Both the position numbers and the translations under genes were made by a program. DNA of 64,000 nt from positions 57,057 to 121,056 of the forward strand of contig JASPKZ010009677.1 of the NCBI GenBank assembly GCA_030220185.1. Direction: 5' to 3'. The first letter of the stretch is position 1. Every line of letters begins with the position of its first letter. The DNA is from Diploptera punctata (Eukaryota > Arthropoda > Insecta > Blattodea > Blaberidae). Positions 26,701-38,700 of the stretch are shown here, piece by piece. The notes under the pieces are model-generated. The model had not been told where the DNA came from, did no database searches, and was given only the letters and a program-made list of their open reading frames with translations.

Positions 26701-29700
26701 AAAATATAGAAGCACTGAGGTTTAAAATGGCTCATTATTAGAGATCCTTGAAATTTGCGAGTCGCGATAATGCGAAATGCTCTAATTTTGTCATTTTCTT
26801 GTACCATTTCTTGACTCCACATCCCATAACCTCAAATAAAAACATTTATGAATCATGAAATAATGTGAAATCCTATGATAATGTGAAATAACACCGAAAT
26901 TAAAATATTTCAACTAATTCCGAAGATTTTTTTGTTCTGTTTGCAAAATTTTCATAATGCATTTTTAAACACTGTTTTTGGATTCCATCTTCTTTTTAAC
27001 TGCCATATCTGTTTCTTCCATGCACTCTTGCAAAGGGAAATGGTTGCAACACAGTTCACAACATAGAGGTAATATTTTCTGTCCTTCTCATGCTCAAATA
27101 TGGTCTCTCCATAGATTTTAAGTTCTGTGGCCAATATGAATTTCAAGAAATACAAATTATATTAATGTGTAAGATAAGTTTTTTCCCCCTAAATTTTTGC
27201 AGACATAATTATCAATTTTATATCAATCATTATTAAGTAATGGTATGTTCAAATCTGAAGAAAACATCTTTAAGTATAAGTGAGCTAAAAGTTATATCAT
27301 CTACATATCTGCTCCAAAATTTAAACATTATGGGATGTGCTTTAGGATTTTACATTCAAAATCGTTCATAAATAAATTTATTTATTTGTATTGTTAAAGA
27401 AAAACATGTAGAAGATTCCCTAAAACTGTTAAATTTACAGAGTACAAACATCAAATTTACCAAAGAAATAGAAGAAAATAAACAAATACCTTTTTTGGAT
27501 CTTAAATTGGTCAGAAACGAAAAAAAAAGAAAAATTGAATTTGGGATTCATAGGAAAGAAACTCATACGGAAAATTTTATTAAATCAACAGGGTTCAATC
27601 CAATTGGACATAAATTAGCAGCCTTTAATAGTTTAACTCATAGATTGGTAAACTTACCCTTAAACGAAGAAGATTTCAAACATGAGAAAAAACACATAAT
27701 CAAAGTAGCAAGAGAAAACGGGTTTGATGAAAAAATGGTACATAAAAGGATAGAAAAGTATAAAAAACAAAAAATGATAAACAGAAGTACTCTTGAAAAA
27801 GAAGAACCACCTATGAAAAAATATAGGAAATTCACATATCACCCTTGGGTACACAATAAATTCCAAAAGATATTTGAGAAGTTTAATATTAAATTAGCAC
27901 CAAAAAATAACTACAGTTTAAATAAACTAATAAAAACCAACAAAAATGAAAAAAACTGATAAAAATAAAAAGTCAGGAATATATCAAATTGAATGTATGG
28001 GTTGTGAAAAGATATATATAGGAAAAACAAAAAGAAACCTAAAAATTAGAACCAAAGAACACATAAGAAATATTAAAAATGGGGAAATAGAAAAATCTGC
28101 AGTTGCTGCTCATGTTTGGTCTGAAAAACATAATATAAATTCAGACACTAAATTATTAAAACAGTTAGAAAATACAAAAGAGCTGACTATTTGGGAAAAA
28201 ATTTATATTCAGAAGAACAAAAACAGAGTTATGAATTTTGAAATACCGACGGAGCGTGACCTTGTTTGGAGGTTCTTTGGCCAACCACAGGATGGAGCTG
28301 ACATTGACATCCAGGTTGTGCAACATAATGCAACATAAATAAAACCAGTCTGGAAAAGCTGACGATAAAACAGAATTGTTTTGAAACATGTTCAAGAACA
28401 AATCAACATTAATATTGAGGTAAGATGATCAGACTAAAAATAATATAATCACAGATAATTTATTTGCTTTGACTCTATGTGGCTAACGTAAATATAAGAG
28501 AGTGAAATGATACAATTGTCTTTCACGCTAGATACATCTTGGATCTGATGGCACAATAAACATCTACAGTCGTAACCAGGAGAATAACACTAGCAAGTAT
28601 CCAGACATCATTGGAAGACTACCGAAGGCTCTTGGAGAAGGTGTCACTTCTTGCATTCTTGACTGTGAAGCTGTAGCTTGGGATAAGGAGAAGCAGCAGA
28701 TCTTACCATTCCAAGTTCTCAGCACGAGGAAAAGAAAGGTAAGATATTGGATTAATGGTAAAGAGAACATAAAACTTATGATGGGAATCAACATTATGAG
28801 GCTTTCAAATTAATACAATTAAAATAAGTTGTAAATTCAAAGTTAAAATTGGGAAACACATTATGAGGTTCTTAATTAATAAATTAATGAGTCATTTTAA
28901 CATCTTACCTCATATTTCATGTTTTATCAAACACGGTAACTATAGTTTTCAAATGATTTTGTCATTCATTTTCAACCGCCATTATGACTACCGGATATTC
29001 GTTGGAATCTCCCTCTATAACGTTGCCATCTGGTGTTGATTTGACGAACTTCGAGATATCGTTGCCATCTGGTATTGATTTGATGATTCATCTCGAAGTT
29101 CATCAAATCAATACCAGATGGCAACGATATCTCGAAGTTCGTCAAATCAACACCAGATGGCAACGTTATAGAGGGAGATTCCAACGAATATCCGGTAGTC
29201 ATAATGGCGGTTGAAAATGAATGACAAAATCATTTGAAAACTATAGTTACCATGTTTGATAAAACATGAAATATGAGGTAAGATGTTAAAATGACTCATT
29301 AATTTATTAAGTTGTAAATTGTTTCACCTCATACACTCCTCGTTCTTCACAGCAAATGACAACAGTTTTGTTCCTTTCTTCTGTCATATTTCCCTGTAAA
29401 TATTAGCATGTCTACTTGCATCCCAGTGGTTCCAGGCTCAATTCCTGCCTACATCATAAAAATGTTCTCTGAGGATGATTCACTCAACCTTGTGAGGACA
29501 ACTGATTAGCTATGCTTTTTTGATTTGAAGAGAAGCTAAATCTGGTTAACAAAACTGAAACCATGGTTGAGGAACTGTATCATGCTAACCACTAATGTCG
29601 TGTTATGTTATTTAATGATGCTCTTTAACAGCTAAAAGTCATTAGCAACACAATTCAAATTTGGATGTGAAAATACTGACATATTTTGCTCAAAGACTTA

Positions 29701-32700
29701 TTTTTTCAGACTTGAGGTTGTTTTACATGTTGTAAATGTATGGCATGGACACATGGCTTTAATTCCCTTCCAAAAAAGAATCCATACCCAGGATTTGAAA
29801 AATTGCTGACCCTGGCCAAGTTTGATCCTGCAAAACCATAAAAACCAGAGGTGAGCATGGTAATAATTGGTCCATCAAGAGCGATGCCACTAATCATCTA
29901 CTAATCAATTATACCTACCACTTCAATCACTATTGGCTCTTTGAAGCTGTCATACCATTTATTTTTATTTTCAAACTGAAAAAGAAAGTAATATATGTTA
30001 ACAGCAGAAGAATTGAAAAACTTTGGTTGAGAAAGAGGGGACCAAAGCTTGTCTCTAAGGTGTTATTGTAGTACGATATTAGAAGATTTTGGGCTATAAG
30101 GCTGTGTTATTTAAACATTTTCCAATACTGTTATTTTAGCACAGTTCCAATAATGGATCATATTATAATATTATAATGATATTGTGAAAAGAAAAATTTT
30201 TCATCAAGTAAACACCAACTCAATTGATTATTTGATTAGAAAAATTAATGTCTGAACCATGAGAGGTCCACGGTTCGATTCTTGGTTCAGACATTAAATT
30301 TTTCTTTTCACAATATCATTATCCATCCATCCATCATCCATCCATAGTAATTCTGCCCGAAGGCAGGTCCTTCACTGTAATCATAGCATTTTCATGCTAT
30401 GCTTGCAGCTTTACTAGGGAATTGTAGGTGTGGTAGCTTCCCATTGCTTTCCACATCGGTGAAGGATGATAATGATGGCCATATGATTTCGGGGACCGTT
30501 TGGGCCTTAAAGTTTTCCTGACATTTGTCTTACAGGCGAGGAAAAACCCCGACAAAAACCTCACCCAGAAAAACTGCCCCGACCGGGGATCGAACCTGGG
30601 CCTGCTGCATGACAAGGCAGCACACTACCTCGAGACTACAGCGGTGGACAATATCATTATAATATTATATAAGGCTGTGTTTCCCATATGTTTCTCCCTT
30701 GGCTACAAAGGGCATCTTCAGTGGCGAGTTCTTCTAGGTGATGTTTCCTGGTTGGAAACTTGGGTGTGTACAGGGAACATCACCTAGAAGAACTCGCCAC
30801 TGAAGATGTCCTCTGTAGCCGAGGGAGAAATGTCTAGGAAAAACACCAGTTGTGGACCATGACCTTATAGCCCGAAATCTTCTAATATCATGATTTCCAG
30901 CCATGAAAGCCTGCATTCTGTTATTGTAGTGCTTTTGTTTTCTAGTGAAGATGATGTTTCTAATTGGCTTGGATTTTTTTTTTAAGCGGAGACCTAAAAT
31001 TTATTTCCTGAGTTGTTTATTCCTGTCCAGCACGTAAGCATGTCAAAAAATGTTCCTGGTTCTCTAAAATTGTAGCATTTGAAGGAGATGTTATTTCAGT
31101 AATGCTTTGTCAGGATGATATTTAAAAATGTTTTTATTAACATTTTCAGAATGCAAATGAAGCAGAGATTAAAGTACAGGTGTGTGTATATATGTTTGAT
31201 CTCTTGTACCTGAATGGCAGTGCATTAGTTCGTGAACCACTAGCTACTCGTCGTGAATTGCTTCATAAAAATTTTGTGGAAGTAGATGGAGAGTTCAAAT
31301 TTGCTACAAGCATTGATACTTCAGCAATAGAAGAAGTTCAAGATTTTCTTGAGGAATCAGTCAAAGGTAAGCAAATGTTAAATGGTGAACTTTATTAAAT
31401 TATGTAGGTAGGAAATAACACTATGAGGTTTATTTTAATTTTGTTGAGTTGGTTCTTGACTCACCTCATACTTCTTAACTCCCTCGCAGATCCAGATTTC
31501 ATCACTGTATTTGTGACATTCTCAATGCTGTTATGTTCATAACTGAACTGAACATTGTGAACTTGAACAGCATTGAGAATGTCACAAATACAGTGACGAA
31601 ATCTGGATCTGGGAGGGAGTTAAGAAGTATGAGGTGAGTCAAGAAACAACTCAACAAAATTAAATGGTGATTTTATTTTAAAATACAATAGGAAGTAACA
31701 TTAAGAGGTGTTTTTCAATCATTAGGAAGTAACATTATGAGGTTTAATTTGATCAAATTAAGAGGTTTATTTAATAATTAAGATATTTATTTGGTCTTTA
31801 CATTCTTATCTCTTATCGTTACTAGTAAAATCTCTTATGGTTGTTTTTGTTGAACATATGTTTCAAGGCTTCTGAGCCCCATCATCAGCGATTACAGACT
31901 GATTTTTCTCAAGTTGTCGGCCCTGATTCTTGACTCCTGCTCTCTTTGCCCCTGTCCAATGAACTTACTAATGAGGTTCCTTTCTCCTGGAATTTCAAAA
32001 ATCATAAATCTTAAATTATTTTGAGTCTGTGAAATCTTGTTTATTTTTTATTTCACTCACTTCATACTTCATAACTCCTCGCAAACCCAGGGTTTCGTCA
32101 CATCATTTGTGACATTCTCAATGCTGTGTCACAATCACAACTGACGTCCAACAGCCTTCTATTCTGCAGACTGATCTCCACGCCATCTGATGGCTGACCG
32201 ACGAACTTCCAAATCAGTCCTCTCTCCTTATAACCGGGTATTTCAAAATTCATAGTTGTATTTTCATTCTTGCATATGTAAATTTTTTCCCAAATTGTGA
32301 GTTCCTTTGGTTTTTCCAATTGTTTAAGTAATTTTGTTTTGGTTTCTATTCTATGTTTTTCTGACCAGGCATGTGCAGCTATTGCTTGGTCAGAAAAACA
32401 TAGAATAGAAACCAAAACAAAATTACTTAAACAATTGGAAAAACCAAAGGAACTCACAATTTGGGAAAAAATTTACATATGCAAGAATGAAAATACAACT
32501 ATGAATTTTGAAATACCCGGTTATAAGGAGAGAGGACTGATTTGGAAGTTCGTCGGTCAGCCATCAGATGGCGTGGAGATCAGTCTGCAGAATAGAAGGC
32601 TGTTGGACGTCAGTTGTGATTGTGACACAGCATTGAGAATGTCACAAATGATGTGACGAAACCCTGGGTTTGCGAGGAGTTTTGAAGTATGAGGTGACTG

Positions 32701-35700
32701 AAAAAAAAATAAACAATATTAAAAAACCTCATACTGTTATTTCCTATCTACATAACTATGAAATCTTACCTCAATTTTAATTTTCAAGAACAAATCAACA
32801 TTAAAATTGAGGTAAGATTTCACAGACTCAAAATAATTGAATTAAAAGAACCTCAAAATATTACTTCCTAAAATAAAACATCATAAATCTTTCCTTGTTC
32901 TTCTGTATGTAGATTTTTTCCTATACGGTGAGTTCATTTTTGTTTTCTGTTTTAATAATTTTATGTTTACATCTATTTTGTGTTTTTCTGACCAAACATG
33001 AGCGACTATTGCAGATTTTTCTACTTCCCCTCTTTTTACATTTCTTATGTGTTCTTTAGTTCTAATGGTTAAATTTCTTTTTTGTTTTCCCTATGTATAT
33101 CTTATCACAGTCTGCACATTTTATTTGATATATTCCTGATTTTTTATCATCAATCTTTTCATATTTGTTAGTTTTTATTAGTTTATTTAAACCATAATCA
33201 TTCTTTGGTACTAAACTAATATTAAATGTTTCAAAATTTCAAAAGATGTGGATAAGTAAGCCAATGCAAGGAGAGAATACCAGAAATATCCTAATGACAA
33301 CCTGGTGGCAGTGATAAAAAAATTAGAAACATTTGTTTGATGTCAGTAGTGTGAGAGAGAATAGTGAACTTTACAGATGCATCAAAGTGACTATAAGTAA
33401 TAAGAAGATTAATAGGAAGTGAAGCATAAAATAAAACCATGTTTAAACCCTCTTTGGTAATTATAGGTAATTGTGAGGGCTTGATGGTGAAAACACTAGA
33501 AGAAGAAGCCACATATGAAATAGCCAAAAGATCGCGTAATTGGTTGAAGCTAAAAAAAGATTATTTAGAAGGTGTTGGAGATACACTGGATGTGGTGGTG
33601 ATTGGAGGTTATTTGGGTCGTGGCAAGAGAGCAGGAATGTATGGAGGATTTCTGCTTGCCTGTTATGATAAGGACAATGAGGAATATCAAAGTCTTTGTA
33701 AGGTAAGTGGTCATATCTTTTGTTTGCTTAGAATTAAATTCAATTATTAAAATACATTTTAGAACAAAGATTTTAAACTATTTAACATCAATCAAAATAT
33801 TTATACTTTATTTTAGTTATTTAAAACAAATTATGTGATAGAATATTGCTTAATTTGCTATCTGATATATATTAGTAGGTCCTGCACTGTGACTGAGTGA
33901 TCTAAAGCACCCCTGTCATTGTGCAGAACTATAGGAAGCACACTGGTTCAAGTCTCTTTGAGGGAAGAAATTTTTGTGTGAAATTTTGGCTTTACTAATT
34001 CCAAGCTATTTTCCAGTTGTACTGTAAACAAACTTGCATAAGGTATTACTTTTTGGGGGAACCGTGGTGCTACTTTTACCCAACATATGACCGACCTGTG
34101 TAAGGAACTGTCATCGATAGGAATATTGTTCTTAGGCAAAATTTCAAAATGCTGTCATACTCTCTGATTCTAAGGCAGCAATATATGCAATAAATTCACA
34201 CAAAATGAAGTCAATACAAATTAAAGAGTGCTACAAAATGATTCAACAACTTCAAAAACTACAGAAAAGAATTCAATTGCAATGGATACCTGCACATTGT
34301 GGAATTGCTGATTTTCTTGCCAAAGAAGGCTCCAATCTAATTCAGAATACTACTAAAAGCTTACCTTCACGTCCATAAAAAGAATAATTAAAAACAAATA
34401 TAAAACCAAACAAAACCAAGACGTATGTCATAAAGCCAAAGACAAAAAATGGAATATTTTAGTAAAGAAGCCAGATATTATTCCAGAAATTCCACGTAAA
34501 ACTACAAGTAGCAAAATTTAGACTGCTTACAGAACATGACTATTTGGCCAAACATTTATATAAAATAGGAATTTACATGAATCCAAATTGTCCTCTATAC
34601 AACAAAGACGAAGAAATGAACGAAGAACATCTACAAACCTGTGAAGTATTACCTGTTGAATCCACTATAGAGAAATATTGGAGAGCAAGAACGCTAATGG
34701 CTTCATTGCCAAGGCACAGCATTTGAAAACAACTTGTTCTTAGGCAAAATCGTGTTTTACGGGAAGTAAAACTGAATGCAAGGTAAAATGGTACCATTAA
34801 TTAGGAACTTCCATTTCTTATTTATTTATGACAAAAATATTAACCTACCTAATCAGATGTTTACACTTTTTTCATGATGCCAATAGATATCCTTTATTTG
34901 TAATTTTTTTTTATTCAATGCCCCAAGTTTTCATTTTGACATTTTTGATTTTCTCTCCTGGCATTGGCATAATTGTAACCCACTTCTGAGATTGGGATGC
35001 CTGGAAAGCGGGTTTACAGCTTTCCCTATGATTTGATGGATAATGAGAGTGGTGCGCCAGGTGAGTCCTTAATCCTAAACTTAATAAGGTGAATATGAAT
35101 GATGATGATTATGATGGCCATATGTTGTTTGGGAGCCATTTGGGTTTTAAAGTTTCCTGACATTTGTCTTACAGGTGAGGAAAAACTCCGAAAAAACCTC
35201 ACCCAGGAAATATCCCAACCAGGGATTGAACCCAGGCCCATTTTGCGACAAGGCAGGACGCTACCTCGAGATTACAGTAGTAGACTTATTTGCATTTCAT
35301 TACGAGCAGAATATATGCTCTATGCTGACTCACCTGTAATTTCTGCTATTATTTTCATGAGATCCACATTGGCTAATGTGGGATATTTTTCACTAAACTT
35401 TTTGAAAACATTCAAAATAATTTGTTTCTTTCCACTTTTCAAGTACTTTCCTTTCCAATGTTTTAAGAAATTTTACAGAAAGCAGCCAATTTGAAACAAT
35501 AGAAATCCCAACTTATTCTGCATAGCGCATGCATAAGAATATAACAATGCTTATTTAATCTATTAAAATTGTAATTATTATATATTTAAGAATCGTCCAT
35601 ATAACTTACATAGACATGTGGTAGATAATATATATTTTTATTTCTTTTATTTTGAGTGTTAGAGAGAAAACTACATTTTCTTATATGCTTAAAGGTAAAA

Positions 35701-38700
35701 TCATTATTCGGTCAATGAAAACAGTCATATATCTCCTTTTTTTTTATATATTAAATTTGGGAATTTTTAACATTATGAGGTTCAATTAATAATAATTAAA
35801 TGAATCGTGATTTTTTCTTACCTCATACATCTGTTTCTTTAAACACAGCACTGCAGTATCGGCGACACTTTGTCGTCATCGTCAGCTGTTTTCACGACTG
35901 TCTAGATCGTAACTCGCCTCGGTAGCTCAGTTGGTAGAGCACTTGGCCCGGAAAGCCAAGGGTCCCGGGTTCGAGTCCTGGTCCAGGTGAAAAAAAAAAA
36001 AATTTTCTCTTCAAATTTAATTTATCTTTCATTGAGAAATGTTAAATCAATAATAAAAACAGACTTTTTGTAGCTATTTACGTACATAATGCTGTCTTAT
36101 TACATATTTCATGCTTCTGGTTCCACATAAGGCAAAAGATAAGCTGTAGTGTTGTTTCTTCTTTATATACCACTTCAGCAACCACATATAATATCCATGG
36201 AATATATATATCTCTGGAGCATGTGCTGGTGGGAAAATTTATTTTTTAATATAATTGAATCAGTCATTTCGAAAAGGGATCATCTACGATTTTTTGTGAA
36301 ATTCACTTTTTTCGTTATTCCATGTTTACATACGTCCTTACATCGATTCCGCGTGAAAAATGATCAAATACACAATTCTTTTACCACTTTCTGACTTTAC
36401 CTTTCATTTCGAAAAAGGATCAACTCGCCGAGTTGTTCCCTTTTCGAACAGACTGACGCACGAATGTGATGTTGACTTCAGCTGTATATGTATCCTCTTG
36501 CAGTCTTTCTGTGTTATCAGAGTAAACAATATTAAAACCATGCTACAATCGTTATTTATGTATTATTTATTTAATGCAAGGCACTCCGTATACAGAATAT
36601 GGGTAAAGGTGTTCCAAAAGAATAAAAACATTATTTTTGCAATAAATACATTTTACGAATTTGAGTGTAATAGTGACAAGCCTAGAACCGTAATCGGCCG
36701 AAATTCATTGGCACCATTTTTGGGGAACAAGAGTTCAACTTGCTCAAACCATAGCCCCCAGAAATACTGCAAATACCAGATGTGAAAACACACCCTGCCT
36801 ACATCAGCGAAGTACCAATCAATCACAAAAAATGGATGATGTAAAGAAACTTCTTCAGTACATTCCTGATATCCATCGAAATTTTTATGATGATTTATTC
36901 AAATGGCCTATACAGCTGAAGTAGTAGAGAATGCCGAAGATGTTCAATGATGCAATTTTTTGGATGTACTTTTTTTTTATAGTCACTTCCAAATGATGAA
37001 ATGTAATAAAATGTATACAGTATTATTCCATGTATGTAAATAATATTTTTTTTCAAATAAATGTGTTTAATTTTGTAAACGTTTCTTCGTTCATTTCGAA
37101 AAGGGATCATCTCCGGATAATTGTAATTAGTTTTTTGGGAAAACCATAATCAAGAAAGTTATGTAAATCGGTAAGTGAACGTGAATGGGAATGAAAATTA
37201 TTCAGTAGAAATTTCAGATTCATAGCTTTATCCTGGACAAACTGAATGAGTTTTTTCCCTCTCCTGTAAAATTTGATCAGCTGTAGATGATCCCTTTTTG
37301 AAATGACTGATTCAATTGTACTTTAAGCATTGTGGAGAAGCATTTAATATTTAAAGGTTTAATTAATGGAAGTTAGAATATTCACAACTCACCTCATATT
37401 TGTAAATTCTTGAAGACCAAGATTTTGATGTTCTGAAATCAACCTACAGGATCACCAACCACCGATTCAACAGTTTGAAAGAATTGATAATGATACGTAA
37501 TGTATGTCGGTTTCTAGCCCACATTTAATCACAGCCTTGGAAAAATTAATTTTCTCACCTCAATATGTTTCAGTTAATAGGGGTTAGAATTTTAAAATAC
37601 AATAGGAAGTAACATTAAAAGTTATGTAGATAGGAAATAACACTATGAGGTTTTTTAATATTGTTTATTTTTTCTTTCACCAACCTCATACTTCATAACT
37701 CCTCGCAGACCCAGGGTTTCGTCACATCATTTGTGACATTCTCAATGCTGTGTCACGTTCACAACTGACGTCCAATGGCCTTCTATCCTGCAGACTGACC
37801 TCTGCACCATCTGATGGCTTACTGACAAACTTCCAATTCAATCCCCTCTCCTTATAACCGGTATTTCAAAATTCTGGGTCTGCGAGGAGTTATGAACTAT
37901 GAGGTGAGTGAAGAAAGAAAAATTATAACAATAACATTAAGAGGTTTGTTTAATAATTAAAACATTGTTCATTCTTACCTCTTATAGTTTTATTGTCGAA
38001 CATATGTTTCAGGGCTTCTTAGCCCAATTGTTAGCGATTACAGACTGAATTTTCTCATGTTGTCGGCCCAGATTCTTGATTCCTGCTCTCCCTGCCTCTG
38101 GTCCAATGAATTTACTAATGAGGTTCCTTTCTGCGGGAATTTCAAAGTTCATAATTCTTTCCTTGTTCTTCTGTGTATAGATTTTTTCCCATATGGTGAG
38201 TTCATTTTTGTTTTCTAACTGTTTTAATAATCTTGTGTTTACATCTATTTTGTATTTTTCTGACCAAACATGAGCAGCCTCTACAGATTTTTCTACTTCC
38301 CCTTTTTTTACATTTCTTATGTGTTCTTTAGTTCTAATGGTTAAATTTCTTTTTGTTTTCCCTATGTATATCTTATCACAGTCTTCACATTTTATTTGAT
38401 ATATTCCTGATTTTTTACCATCATCAATCTTTTAATTTTTATTAGTTTATTTAAACTATAATCATTCTTTGGTACTAAATTAATATTAATTTTCCAAAAA
38501 TCTTTTGAAATTTGTTGTGTGCCCAAGGGAGATATGTGAATTTCCTGTATTTCTTATCTTTTGGTCTTTCTATCTGAAGGGTGCTTTTATTCCTCAATTT
38601 TTGTTTTTTGTACTTCTCAATTTTTTTTTTGTGTATCGTTTTTTCACTGAAACCATTTTCTTTTGCAACCTTATTTATGTGTTTCCTCTCTAACTCGTAA

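Larger units (their letters stand above)
27240..28470 (+). mobile_element. PLE, 5' truncated, with 5' inversion
   Basis: 27240-27370 encodes RT on the minus strand, including the YVDD region ([10 protein letters not shown]). From about 27390 the next part of the same protein runs on the plus strand through EN to the ribozyme and the sequence ttgaggtaagatgatc. The two pieces are consecutive in the protein but opposite in direction. Confidence 0.78.
30073..30889. mobile_element. Composite inverted-repeat region
   Basis: gatattagaagattttgggc at 30073 is matched in inverse at about 30863-30889 (cccgaaatcttctaatatc). Between them are a tRNA-like foldback (30173-30322), a SINE family 2 copy (30323-30652) and a palindrome with ribozyme motifs (30660-30850). 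Confidence 0.5.
31690..33240 (-). mobile_element. PLE (minus), outer host of a three-level nest
   Basis: 31690-32012 holds tail, ribozyme and EN C-terminus; 32880-33240 continues with the upstream EN and linker. Contiguity is shown by comparison with 38100-38400. Split by the element at 32013-32879, with TSD atcataaatctt at 32001-32012 and 32880-32891. Confidence 0.8.

Noticed and set aside
28838..29307. Palindromes as assembly or library chimeras
   Set aside because: Many hairpins have independent TSDs, different families and arm differences, which artefacts would not produce.
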